Assembly: GCA_029718625.1 (NCBI GenBank)
Contig: CM056377.1
Coordinates: 106,156,585 to 106,220,584 of the forward strand
Length of the DNA: 64,000 bases
Direction of reading: 5' to 3'
From: Synaphobranchus kaupii
Taxonomy: Eukaryota; Chordata; Actinopteri; Anguilliformes; Synaphobranchidae
The position numbers and the translations under genes were made by a program. How positions within the stretch are numbered: position 1 is the first letter of the stretch; every line of letters begins with the position of its first letter. The notes beneath the pieces were generated by a model, which saw only the letters and a list, made by a program, of their open reading frames with translations, was not told the DNA's origin and searched no databases. Shown piece by piece: positions 11,794-24,363 of this stretch.

Positions 11794-12281
11794 CCCTCCT
11801 GTTGCTCTCGTCGTCAAAAATTAATCTTTGTCAGCAGTGAAAACCCCATAAATATAATTTTTTCAGCATGAAATTCCAAGACTTTTTCCTACCTTTATTT
11901 TTTTTTTAAAAGTTAAACATTGCCCTTTTCTACATTTTTATAAAAATGGTATCAAGGAACAAAGTATTTTTTAACCCTGCAGTTAAGAAATCAGAAGTCA
12001 TAATCAAAATTAAGCGTCGGACATCTATTACAGCACAAAAATGTATTATGATGTGTTTTGTACTAAAAATCTGTGGTAGACTGATGAAATACAGTCTGTC
12101 TGGACTGTGAAGTAGGAAACCACAGTTATTCACGGATTTATTGATGAATGATAGGTTGTTTCTACATGAAAAATAGATTTAGAATTTAACGAAGAAGCTT
12201 CTTCAAGGGTTCTGGTGAGGGTGGATCATTTTTGACCCTGTGCCCATGGGATGTATACATAATATGAAGACACCACAAGGG
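11794..12281. mobile_element. piggyBac-type MITE
   Basis: A 488-bp element bounded by TTAA on both sides (11790-11793 and 12282-12285), the piggyBac target-site duplication. Its ends, CCCTCCTGTTGCTCTC and the complement of GAAGACACCACAAGGG, form a short imperfect inverted repeat typical of the superfamily. It has no transposase and is therefore non-autonomous. Confidence 0.85.
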
Positions 12282-12426
12282 TTAATAAAGAAAAACACTT
12301 CAATGTACCAATTTTATTTTTCATTCATTATAAAAAGTGGGTCTGACTGTTCCAAACAATTGCGTTTCTTACATGTATATAGTGTAATGTCACTAGATGA
12401 GAGGAAATAGTTAAAGCTACCAATGG

Positions 12427-13030
12427 CTAAGTTTACATGCACACTCATATTCTGATATTATTCCAAATAAGACAATACCCTGAATACGTTATGGCTCATC
12501 TAAACTGCATATTCTAATTAAATACCGCGTATAAGGCCTTATTCCGAATATGGCATATTCGGACATGTGGCATATGGCGATAATAATCCTAAATTTGAAA
12601 ATGTTGTACACAAATGAAGTACACATTCGGCAAGGTGTGTTGAATTCCCTCAATTCTGGATTGACGAGGAGACTTCATTTCTGTATTGAAAGAAGCAAAT
12701 GTGCAATAGACGGATGGCAGAAAACATTGAAATGCCATTTTTTATGGCTGCAGCAGACAAAATTAAAGATTCTGAGTTCAGTTGAACCACAGAGTAGACT
12801 AAGGTGAAAGACCCTGAAAGCCAAGCTAATTTTATACACTTCACCTACATGGGAGAATTACTATTACTATGCCGTCCTTTAGCGCTGACTGAAGAATGTA
12901 AATGGAATATTCAGCTAGCCATGTATGCGGGAATATGATCAGGTTATTATTTTCATGACGCATGTAAACGGCATAATCGGATGCAGAATAAGGATTGTTA
13001 TTCGTAATATGGTGTGTATGTAAATGTGGT
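12427..13030. mobile_element. MITE with GTTTACATGCACAC ends
   Basis: The left end AAGTTTACATGCACAC is matched by the complement of GTGTGTATGTAAATGT at the right end. CAATGG is repeated directly outside both ends (12421-12426 and 13031-13036), an apparent target-site duplication. Inside are GAATA/TATTC-rich stretches. It resembles a dispersed teleost MITE, but the superfamily is uncertain (a hAT-like 8-bp duplication cannot be confirmed). No coding region. Confidence 0.7.
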
Positions 13031-13036
13031 CAATGG

Positions 13037-16000
13037 TGAAACTAGAAATGAAATGCATAAAATGCTGAAAAATATCTGTCTTTGCCTAAAAATGTTTGTG
13101 TGTGCTCTTCAAAGAGTATACATGCTTAGACATAACAGGTGTACAAGACAAATAGGTTATCAGCCTATAGGCTGTTTTATTTTCACCCAAAAATCTAGGA
13201 TGACCTACATACTGTACAAGCTGTTTTCCTCTTGGGAGTGTGTTCTGGTAGGGAATTGAAGGCCTTTCTGGTGAGACGTGATTTGCTGGTGCTTCATACT
13301 CTCTCTGGAAGCCCTATGAAATATCGGACAGCTCTGAGAAGAACCCAGGTGGTCTCAGCTAGTATTACCACGAGAGAAATATCTCAAATAAATGGTTGGA
13401 TATTTCTATGAATAATATGCTGCTTAAGGAAATAAAGGTATGTTGTGTACAAGTGAACTGCTGGGATTTACTGAATATATTTTTAATACTTTCACCGATG
13501 GCCATTTTAGTCAGTCATTGTTTTTACAATCCTTCAATAAATCAAGTATAATTGTTGTTAAAATCTGAATTCTGCTTGAGCAAAATATGGTAATGAAAAG
13601 GAACTGCCACTTACTGTGGTGCTATTGGAAAATTAATTAAATTTAACAGCAATTAGTCAATTAGACCTTTTGATGGATGTGATTAATGCAGCAATGCTTA
13701 TGGATATAAGAGAATGCATGGGAGGTTTCTAATAATTGATGGATTTGTAACCTATGGGAAAAGTAACATTTTTCATTGATGTGGCCACTATGAATTTTTG
13801 CCTTACCGCATAACTGGAGAATATTAAGAGGATGAATACTATCTCTGTTAGATTAATGAAAGAAAGGACCATTGACTATTAACTGCCTTATTGGGGTTTT
13901 ATTTAAATTAGTTATGCAAGTTCATGATTTTGGATTTTAATTTCAGTGTTTCTAAAGTATATGTCACATGTTCAGTATCACATGCTATCCAAACACTTAG
14001 CAGTTCTGTAAAAGTTTGGTCTGAAGGGGTTGCCATGAAGCAACCCTTTCAGGATATATATAATTTTGTCCAAAATACACATTCTTGATGTGGAATTGCA
14101 AAAGACATATCAACGTTATCAATCTACAAAATGTAATTTGTCTGTGTAATTAATAAAATATGCCAAGTTTTATTTTAATGGTCCATTTTGAAAAATCTTA
14201 TATAAATATTACTGGTTGTGAATTAATTATAACTTTGTGGCAGAACACTACAGTGGTCCACAAGTTGAGAAGAGATCACCCGTTAAGAGAAGGAAAATTA
14301 GTTGGCGAATGGTCCTGCCACTAGATAGCCGCTGCCCACTGCAGTGTTGACATGCAAGATGCTGGCATGCCAACATCAGTTGTAGTCAACTGAAATATTA
14401 TGTTCTGGATCTATACAAGTTGTAGGGGAGAAAAACGTCTCCACATGAAAAATGGCTATTATGTAAAAAATTCAAAAAAATCTATATCTTCTTTTTCTGC
14501 TCAGCATGATGCCAAAAATTGAAGTATCAGATGCAGTTTCAATTTATGTAAATATACTTTATATTTTGAAGGGAAGCCAAGTGAGCTCAAAAATGAATGA
14601 GCTGACCAACTCTTAAATTCATCATGTAATAAATGTGTAGCACTGTTCCATCACCAGTGTGCTTGATTCAAGTACATGATAATTATTTTCATTGTGTTCT
14701 TTTTATCAAATTGTTCTAACTCAATGGCAACAGGATGTGTGGTACAATTCATAATTAAAAGCATGAAACAGCATTAGCAAAATAAAGCCAGGACTATTTT
14801 TTTTGTACTGAATAATATTCAGGATTTTAAAACTGAATGAGTACTTGGCATGACAATACAGAGCTGCAATGATAATTAATAATTGAAGGTCATCGAAATC
14901 ATTTGGCATTTTCTGCCTTGTTTCCAACTTGTTTCTATGCAGAATGGTTTAACTCTACAGTAATTCATACTGATTTTAAAACATGAGTTTATGAAATTGG
15001 TAAGAATTCATGAAGGTAGTATAAGAAAATTAGATTTTTTTATTGGTTCATGCAAGATTGTTATTGAAAGCACACAGCATTCTTCCCATAATGGGGTCTA
15101 TGAAGCCTCGCTGATTTAATTCCCAGCAGCATACACTTTTATAGTTGTTTTGTGTTTTTATTCAATCTTAAAAACGGATAAGAAAATTTCATATTCATGC
15201 TTGCTGACTTACAAATTTGTTTTTGCGACTAATTTGGCAGGTTGTGCCTAAGTGGCAGGATAGGTGCTTACCAATAAAACTAGGTGGCTGTTGACCTGAG
15301 ATTTTCATTTGCGTATCATGTGAAATGCACTTTTATAAGTTTCAGGATGTGCAGTTTATGTTATGCAATTATGGTCATTGGAGACTATTTAAACACAAAG
15401 ATTGTTTGTGGCATTACTCCTTGGTCAGAATTATTACAATTGCAATAACATTTTACCATTTGGGTATATTATAAACAATGGCCATAGAATCCCTGCATCT
15501 CAAAACTGCATATTCTTTGCCATATTTTTATGTTTCATGGTGAATTAGCGTGCAGGTAACAGCAGGGAAACAATGTATGCTAATTTGAATGTTGTACTGT
15601 GACTGTACATGAATGCTATATGATAAAAGTAGTAGACATTTGATGCTTTACAGATGATTCTCAGTGTTATGATAAGTATGAAACTTTTGTTGGGTAAATT
15701 TGTTTGCCATCATTACAAAATTAATGGGAATTATTATACGCATTCCTATAACCAAATCAGGGTGTAGCGATTCAGCCTTTGAATTTTCAAATCAATGTTT
15801 TTCATTGTGAATGTCTGGCAATAAATAACGTGTAATAAGTAAACACTCCATTTTTAATCCAATGTGTGCACCAAATTATGCTAACCTCATTATAATTACT
15901 TGTGTATCTTCCGTACGAATCCAATAAAACCAAGCACTGGAACAAAGCACAATTTAGAATTTAAATTTGATTTATTTTTTGAAAAGCTGGAGAAACAAAG

Positions 16001-16774
16001 ACAATAATGCCAATTTGTAGCTAGCGTCACCACTTTGCTTATTGAACAAATCTTCAGCCTCTCCCTGTAAGATAGGGCATTTGCTGTGCTCTAGGGTAAT
16101 TTTTCATATGACAGCTTATCTATTTATGGAACAAGACTAGGCAAGCCTAGTTCAGCCACACCCTGGCTCAACTAGTCAGCTCAATTATTTTTGTCAGAGG
16201 CTGGTGAAATTAAGTTTATAAATATCAATTTTCATTTTGAGGGCAGTGCATTGCTTGAAATATCATTAACAATGTGTCTTTTTCTAATACTTGTCTGCGG
16301 GTAATTAAACCTCAATATTTATCCAGCTACTTATATTGCCATTAGCTAACATTAGTTAGTAGGCTAAATTTTGCATAGTACCACACATTTTTCTCTGATA
16401 ATAAACCATCAACATCAACGGTATAGACTACCTACATCTCTGTGAATGCTATGCAATCTGAGGTTATGCCGATCCACTGGATACCTCTTCTCAGTGATTG
16501 AGCATCATGAACTGACAATACCTAACTTAGTAGTAATTGGCTAAGTACCTTTCCAGTGGCAACTTAAGGATAAGCAAATTACTGTACAAGCTCCAAACGG
16601 TTTTATTTCAGTTTCACTCAAGTCAAGTCCTTTGACACATTATAATCAGCTAATTAGCTTTAGCAGTTATTCCAGAGGGTTAAAACATTCATACCAGGGG
16701 CTCCCGTGTGAAGGGCATTGGGTTTGCTAACTTTAGCTATCAGAGCGTCTGCGCTCAAGTGTTAGCTGGATCCA
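13037..16774. other. Unannotated AT-rich intronic sequence
   Basis: No open frame with a recognisable domain and no clear transposon termini. Confidence 0.5.
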
Positions 16775-16782
16775 AACCAGAG

Positions 16783-17187
16783 TAATGATGGGCAGTTTGT
16801 GAATGATCTAATCTTTTCAAACTAATCTTTCAAATGAACGAATGGACCCGAGTGTTCTCCGTCAAAGATTTGTTAGTTTTGGCTCTCTCCATGCACTGAG
16901 ACTTGCATCTACGCACCCGGGTTGGACAAGGGCAAATAGGCCTAAAGTTATGATTTACACAGAGGCCAGTAGTAATCTAGCCGAGTCATAGCCTAAGTAT
17001 ATAGCCTATGTAACGATGCAAGCCATTGACACAAATGAAGCGAATGAGAAGTGAATGAAGCGCCATTGAACAAACAACAAATGAGAGCCATTGAGCCAAC
17101 GAGACAAAGAGCCAACAAGAGCCAGAGAACGAGAAGTTAATGAAGAGCCATTGAACTCACCAAAAGGAACGAAAGTTCCCATCACTA
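16783..17187. mobile_element. hAT-type MITE with TAGTGATGGG ends
   Basis: The left end is TAATGATGGGCAGTTTG and the right end, complemented, is TAGTGATGGGAACTTTCG. The flanks AACCAGAG (16775-16782) and TACCAGAG (17188-17195) match at 7 of 8 positions, the 8-bp duplication typical of hAT elements. The interior is rich in GAGCCATTGA-like short repeats and has no transposase. Confidence 0.8.
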
Positions 17188-17195
17188 TACCAGAG

Positions 17196-20100
17196 ATACT
17201 GCATAATGGGGAGATACGTCAACAGGAGCAGATACAATGGACACGATGGATGGGGGCATAGCGCTAGAACTAACTTAGCATTTCATGTGTTGCACTTTGC
17301 AGCTCAGGTCATAACTCAGATCAAATGAAATGCTGTATGTTCTCGTCTTCTGTAGTAAAAATGTTTCAGCGCCAAAAGTGGAACATCATGTCTGCTGCTT
17401 TTTTTTGCTGGATAAATATTAGGTGTCACGCCTCATGATTCACCATACATTGAGACAGACAGGTTTTTTTTTCATGCATAAAGAAGAAAAATGTTATCAG
17501 GGTTTAAGTAGATCCTTTAATGAAGTTCCCAATTGACTTCTATTCATTTTTTCAGCCGGTAACAGGCTTTGTTGCAAAACTACCCAAAATCCATCGCGCG
17601 ACCATTCGTAATGATACAAGAGTTCTATGTTCAGTCAAATGTTGACCAACCAGAGTCTATTGTTGACTCTATGATAAGTAAAACAACTCGACTATAACTT
17701 TATTGAATCGTGTCATGCACGTGTATTATGTATTATAGGTATAACTGGGTTGAAAATATGACTGAAAACCCCTTAGTAGAAACGGGCAGGGGTTTTTCCA
17801 TTATAGCCTATGTACATATAGTTCCTATATGCTCTATGGGGCAAAGCCTTTGACAAAATCTGTGTTGCTCTCCCTCATGTGCGCCCCCTGTGCATTCAAA
17901 AGGTCTACTCTCACATCTATTCATTAGATATTGGTGGGAATTAATACAAATTAAAATACTTGTCATTGACCAATTAGAATTCTTTTTTTTTTTGAGAATG
18001 CAGAACTGTAGGCAGACGGGCACACAGACGATTGCAATACCCCCCGCTCGCAATGCTACGCATACGCGGGTGTAATTCCAGGTTACAAGTAGCATGTACA
18101 ATATGTGCGTATCTAATAATTATTAGATGTAAAGGTAGATGAATACAATTACACCACAGTTATGCTCACCTACCATGCTGAATAAGTAAAACATAATCTT
18201 TGCATTGACTCTTAGTTTTCCTGAAAAATGTTAGGTTTTATTATTTATTGCTTATACAGAAGTCACCTTTATTTTAATGATGATCATTTTAGAGTAAAGG
18301 GAAAGTTGGCAGTTGATCGATTTTGTTTACCTATGATTTCCCCACTAAGCTGATATTGGCCTTTGGGGGCAGTTAAAAGGTGCAATCTAGAGCTTCACAG
18401 GAAGTTATTTTAATGGCCACTTGTCTCCAGGGTATTTTTTAGTAAGCAAATAATGGCATTCAACTCAGGAAGCCAGCCTGGCCAAAGAAACAAAACAAGC
18501 CTTTTCAGATGTTAAATATAAACACAGCATTCTTGACAGTGTTCAGACTACCCCTTGGCTCTGGTTTTGGGCTTCCAATAGCACAACACTGAAGGGTATT
18601 TAATTTGCCTTGCCATAGTTCTTTTTCAATATTTTACATTTTATTGTGCTTGTTTATTCTGCTTTCTCTTTAATATGCCTTTCTCTCTCTGCATTTTTCT
18701 GTGGTGCAGGAAAAGGCATCATGAAGCTCTTAATTTCAATAAATGAGTATGAATTAAAATGCGCATCCAGTTATTTGAAAACTTCCAGATTAATTTACAA
18801 GTTATGCTATCTTTCGGAAAGTTCTAGATGTTATGTTTGCTGATCATTTTAAAATTAAAAACAAATAATTTGATCGGCAATTAAGCAGTGCTGCTTTAAA
18901 TTTTCTGAGATCCATATTCAGTAGCAGTTACCTAAACCACACAGTGCAGTATTTCCTAAGGAAAATGAATTGACAGGGATGTAAATTGGATTTCCACTAT
19001 GGGCTATGTCCCCCAGAACTGAAATGAACAAAAGCACAGTATCTCCAGATGAGATGGTAAGCATTCCCTCAGGAAGCATTTCCACTATATCTACTAAAGC
19101 TCCTGATTTCACTAGAAATCCTCTCCTTATTACCAGATCCCTCCCACAAATAAGATGAATATAGAAGCAGTAGCGGGGGGCTGGGGGGGGGGGGGGGGGG
19201 GGGGGGGGGGTGTTCTGCCCCCGGATCCACTGACCTAGAGGGACAACTGGAAGGGCAGAGTTGCACTTTTTCTCATTTAAGAAAAAAATTATTAAAAAAG
19301 AATACATGCGCTACCTGGGGCAGAAAGTTAATTACCTTGGTCGGATATCACAATCAATACGGCAGACTTAATCACCAATGATTTAATGTAAAACTATACA
19401 AAATATAGCTGCCGTTGGAAGTCTTACAACTTTATTGTCTAGATGTAGGCTATTTAGAGACATGTCACAGTTTGATCAGTGGCTAGTGGATAACTTAATT
19501 TTTAACGTGAGCCCATAATGAAGTTTAGACAGATAGGATACAGCACATTAACAGAAGGAGCACCTGCTTGACCATGATCATTTCTATTGTCTGTTTCAGA
19601 TTGATAGACTTTAACTTTATTCTTTTGTTAATGGCAACGTTTGGCTGTGACGTTGTTGTAGCCTACGTCAGGGTGGTTGTGGTGTTTCAAAGCAGTTCAA
19701 AGATGGAAAAGGAAACCACAACTCACAAAAATCTTCTAAAATAAATAGGAAGATGTTTGTAAGAGAGCTCAGATTTTCCTTTTCCATTATATCAGGGCTA
19801 TAGGAAACAGTAATTAATGTCCACTGCAAATATTTGTAGTCGCTGGCTGCATCTACACTTTTAATGCTATTTATTTTGCATTTGAATGAGCATGGGATGG
19901 CGGGGGTTGTTGTTAGTGATGTAGGGGCCCACTCCCACACTCCCTCTTGTGACACCCCTCCTCTTTACCTGTATAGAAGCTTGTTGTAATGATAAGCTAG
20001 AAGCCTTGCAAGCAGAGACTGTGCACTGCTTTAATAGTAAACATATTAAGCTTTCTAGCTAGCTGTTAATAATGCACAAAAATAATGCACTCTACTTATC

Positions 20101-21802
20101 AGTCTCAGGGCACTGCCTAGTTATATGAGGGAAAAACTCAAATAATATCAATGTCTTGCTAAGTTCATGGTACCCAGCTTCTCATAACTTTAGATAGCTA
20201 GCTAGCTGAGGGTAGCTACCTCACTGTCAAAAACTTCTGGATTTTGGCCACAAACAACTGAGAGACCTGTAGGAGCAGGGCTTAAACCCCTTGAATCTGC
20301 TGCGATTTTCGTTATCTATTTTGAATTATCACCTATATTGCCCATTGTGCGATAGCTTGTCATTAGTAAGCCTAAGCTAGCAGGCTGAACACCAACCCAC
20401 GGGGTGCCATTAGCAGGCTAGCTAGCTAGCTAGCTAAGCAATTCATACAAGGTAAGTTTGAAGAGAATGAGTTTGCTAAGTGGATGAAATAACAACACTT
20501 ATCCCAATTCCTAGCTAGCTAGCTAGCTTCAATGTAACATTACAATATTGTTTTTCAAATATTAGCAACAAGTCATTATGATTCATAAAATCAAAGTTCT
20601 GTTATTTGTTGAGGCGCCATTTGAACTTAGTTGCACTGTTACGTACACTGTATTGTTAGTTAAGTTACATGCTACATTTTCAATATTGTTGCTCAGCAGT
20701 TCACATAGCCTAGGTAAGTTTTACATTACAAATGTATGAAATTTACCAGAGTAAATTCGACCCGAGTTGGCGTTAACTGCATGCATTCATTCATAGGGTA
20801 CATTATGATTTTTTCAGGACAATGCTGTGAAAGAGCGCATAAGGATGAACAATCAAAGGCTGCTCCAGATATCTGCTGTTAAAAGCTGAAAACTGGATTC
20901 TTTTTTCATGAGGTGAGTTTAAAGTAGCTAGAGAGATTTTGTTGCCTGACAGCTGAGCAAGTCTGCAGGGAAGTCCAGGGTTGTACATTTGAGTGTACAT
21001 TTTCCATTCCCATTTTTCATAAATTGTGAAAATTGTTAATAGGAAATTTTATAGCAGAATACGTATTATGGTAAATACAAGCAATTATGAAGTGTATCTC
21101 CAGGATTGGAAATCAAGCTTGACTGCTCGAGTAATTTATATTTGGGGCGAGTCCAATTTGAAACTCATTAGTCTGTCAGGCGAATGAGATTTCTTGAGCG
21201 GCGATTTAAAGGAGTCTGTTCTGTAAAATATGACGTGACTGAAGATGATAATCAGTGATGATCGGTCTACCTTAAAATATAGGTGGGGGGTTCGCTTAAG
21301 GTAGTTGAATGACACCTGCCTAATCTAATCTCTAGCCATGTAACAAGTTTTCACAGTATCATGACAAATTGGGGGCCCCCTACTAAACGGGGTCCGGGGG
21401 TGCTTTTCGGGAACTCACTTTGGCGCGCAATCACATCATTTTGTGTCACTTCAGGTAGCTTTTGGCTCTGCCAGTGTAAAATACCATATTGTGAACTTAT
21501 TAACTAATTAATTATAACTAATTTTATTTTTACATTAATACATTTCGCCCCTGAAAATGTATTGTTTAGTGTAATGAGCTCATGTTTGGACTAGTTAGCT
21601 GGCTAGCACATTAAATAACAAAAAATATCAGTGATCGATAACTAGCTAGCTATGGCCTACTGGTAGCTATCTAGCTAGTTACCGATCGGATAATGTACAG
21701 CTAGCTGGGTAGCTACAAACATAATGCATTGCCTTCTCAGCTGGCTAGGACATAACCGAATTAAGCAATGAATTAAACAAGACCTTTGTGCTAGATGGAT
21801 AG

Positions 21803-21806
<4 letters not shown>
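17196..21806. other. Unannotated intronic sequence with short GCTA repeats
   Basis: No gene recognised. Short (GCTA)n tracts occur at about 20190-20210, 20417-20436 and 20513-20528. A poly-G tract is listed separately. Some subregions, such as 17210-17800, may be old repeats, but no termini could be fixed. Confidence 0.45.
19175..19210 (+). repeat. Poly-G tract
   Basis: Six G, then CT, then 28 consecutive G. It could form G-quadruplex structures and its exact length is unreliable in most assemblies. The proline-rich open frames on the complement are artefacts of it. Confidence 0.95.

Positions 21807-21895
<89 letters not shown>
21807..21895 (+). repeat. (TG)n microsatellite, about 44 units
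   Basis: An uninterrupted TG dinucleotide run. The Cys/Val and His/Thr open frames across it are artefacts. Confidence 0.98.
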
Positions 21896-21896
<1 letters not shown>

Positions 21897-22854
21897 TATT
21901 TTAACAATGGCGAGTTTGTTAGCTGGCGTGGCTAGCTGGTTTTCTGCAAACACTGGGAATAACGTTAGCTCAGAAAATTTGGTCGGGAAGGCCAAAATGT
22001 AGCATGCTATGCATTTATTTTCTTCGATTTGTCATGACACCGGCAACATAAACGAGTAAACTTTATGTACAAAATCCCGTCAGTTACTAATTTTGCTGCA
22101 AACATATTCTTGAGATTAGAGAAAAAACATCATCCTGCCAAAGTTGATTAATTTCAGCAGTGAAAACCTGATGTAGCCTATGAATTGTTAATCCAAATCA
22201 ATATACTTTTTTTTTTTTGCACGTGCTACATCTTATAGCCTATATCCTGCTGCCACTTTCATACTTGTTGAGATAGTGTTGGGTCTAGACTTTCACTTGA
22301 GAGCCTCTCAATGTAGCCTAGATTATTAAAGTACAAGTACATTTTGTTGTTCTATGAGTAGTAATAGTGATGGAAATTTTACAGCTCATAGAACACAAAT
22401 GTACCGTGCATGCTGTGAATGTGAAGCGATTAACAGAAAACATGTTATGGAGTTAAAAAAGGGGGCTAGTTTTTGCTAACTAGAACAGCTGGTAAGTGCC
22501 AAAAATCCTAAAGAGCCACCCCTGCTACTAATGTTATGGAGAAGACGGGTCATGGAAGGATTTGTACTATCAAAAATAATTCCCCTAAAGGGAATGATTG
22601 TCTACCAAATGAGCAAGCAGACCACATTACAAGAATTGTAATGTATTGAAGATTAACCCTAAAAATGAGCTGGACGATAATGAGAGAGAACAGGAGAAAA
22701 TGTAATGAATGTGAAAACTATAAAACATTAAATAAATACTTGAACACATTTAGTTTGTGCTCCTAGATTTTTTTCTGCGCTCCTAGATATTTCCGTTTAG
22801 GAGCACAGGTGTAAAACCCTGAAGCCTGTCTTTTCACTATTTGGGCCAAGCATA
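21896..22854. other. Unannotated intronic sequence before the transposon cluster
   Basis: No gene or termini recognised. Confidence 0.45.
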
Positions 22855-23450
22855 TATAACATCTCTGCATTTGAATGGATCTCTATGGGAATTGGGGGGT
22901 GGGACTAGATTTAGCTGTAAATTATGCTGGAACAGTATGGAATACATGGTTGGTAAAATGGCTGTAAGTCAACAAGGGTCTGAGGTATCAAACAAGCCTT
23001 AAACAATCACTCTGCTGCCAGATATGCAGTAGATATGGATGGATCACTTTAAGGGTTGTTTCTCCTGACAAATTTTCCTATTGAACTCTATGGAAAAATA
23101 AGTCAGGAGAAGAAACCCTTCAAGTTATTCATCCATATCTACTGCATATCTGGCAACAGAGTGATGGATTAAAGCTTGTTTGATACGTCAGACCCTTGAT
23201 GACTTACAGCCATTTAGCCAACCATGTGTTCCATACTGTTCCAGTGTAATTTACAGCTAAATCTAGACCCACCCCCCAATTCCCATAGAGATCCATTCAA
23301 ATGCAGAGATGTTATAGTATCGCTTGTAAGAGTACCAGAAAATAAGATATCAAGAGTCTTTTGATGTTGTTGGGTCACAGACATCAGGAAGTCATGGCAT
23401 GCAAAGGATATGTGACCAAATATTAAAAATTATTACTTTATTCTATATAT
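22855..23450. mobile_element. Palindromic (foldback) element, copy A
   Basis: The sequence from 22855 to about 23316 folds back on itself, with arms of roughly 215 bp centred near 23085. For example TCTCTGCATTTGAATGGATC on the left pairs with GATCCATTCAAATGCAGAGA on the right. The right arm continues outward to about 23450 where the left has no partner, so the left arm is truncated. The same family recurs at 24402-25498 (nearly complete) and 49489-49800 (half). No coding capacity; probably a Tc1-type non-autonomous foldback. Confidence 0.85.
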
Positions 23451-23454
23451 AAAT

Positions 23455-23670
23455 GCAGGGGTGCCAATAATTGTGGCCAATGTGGTTTTGTTAAAAATAA
23501 TTATTTCTTGATGTGGGATTTTTTTTTCTCATAATAAATTCACGTCAATTAAAGGTTGGATTCTTCTTGTTTTTTCAGTGTGAGATTAAGCTAATTCACC
23601 AAACGGTGAATTTTTTATAACCCTTTTTGCTCATCTTTACAGGGGGTGCCAACAATTTCGTCCATGACTG
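23455..23670 (-). mobile_element. Terminal fragment of a Tc1-like element
   Basis: It ends GGGTGCCAACAATTTCGTCC plus ATGACTG followed by TA. Read from the outside this is CAGTCATGGACGAAATTGTT, a terminal motif of Tc1-like transposons in fish. A related inner motif, GGGTGCCAATAATTGTGGCC, lies at 23459. The opposite terminus was not found. A similar inner motif (GGATGCCAATAATTGTGACG) lies near 52023. Confidence 0.55.
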
Positions 23671-23815
23671 TATATGGTGAATTTTTCTCAATTGCCTTTT
23701 TCCTTGGTGCCCTGGTTAAAAAAAAAACATCCAAGGCAAAGTTGCCTTGCCCTAAAAACAACGAAATTCACACGCTGCCCCCATCTCCAGTTAGACACTT
23801 TGTCAGGACAATATA

Positions 23816-24358
23816 CACTGCCTGGCCAAAAACAAAGTCGCCGTTGCACCCGTCATGCATAGTGCCCACTGTACAAACCTCTGGAGGCAGTGTTATGATC
23901 TGGGGTTGCTTCAATTGGTCAGGTCTAGGCTCAGCAACGTTATGCAGCAATAAAATGAAGTCACCTGAGTGCCTGAATGTACTGAATGACCAGGTTATCC
24001 CATAAATGGGCATATTCCAGGACGACAATTCCAAGATTCATCGGGCTCAAATTGTGAAAGAGTGGTTCAGGGAGCATGAGGAATCATTTTCACACATGAA
24101 TTGGCCACCAGAGTCCTGACCTTAACCCCACTGAAAGTCTTTGGGATGTACTGGAGAAGACTTTACAGAGTGGTTAGACTCTCCTGTCATCAATACAAGA
24201 TCTCGGCCAAAAATGAATGCAACTCTGGACGGAAATAAATGTTATGACATTGCATTAGGTTGTTGAAACAATGCCACGACGAATGCGCGCCGTAATCAAA
24301 GCTAAAGGCGGTCCAATGAAATATTATAGTGTGCGACTTTTTTTTTGGCCAGGCAGTG
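23816..24358 (+). mobile_element. Internally deleted Tc1-like element (CACTGCCTGGCCAAAAA ends)
   Basis: A 543-bp element flanked by TA. The left end CACTGCCTGGCCAAAAACAA and the right end GACTTTTTTTTTGGCCAGGC plus AGTG are inverted copies. The middle holds the C-terminal part of a transposase; the N-terminal DNA-binding region is gone, so this is a deletion derivative. Confidence 0.85.
23864..24180 (+). pseudogene. Tc1-like transposase fragment
   Basis: Frame pieces read SGGSVMIWGCFNWSGLGS (glycine-rich motif) and, after stops, [20 protein letters not shown] (second catalytic Asp region) and WPPES with TGA, then P and PH where SPDLNPIE is expected. Stops and frame changes, plus absence of the first third of the protein, make it non-functional. 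Confidence 0.85.
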
Positions 24359-24363
24359 TATAT

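Noticed and set aside
19069..19307. Proline-rich open frames
   Set aside because: The proline run is the complement of the poly-G tract, and there is no homologous domain.
21808..22002. Open frames rich in Cys/Val or His/Thr across TG and CA runs (also 34.0-34.3 and 35.3-35.6 kb)
   Set aside because: They are translations of microsatellites, open in several frames on both strands, with no other coding signal.
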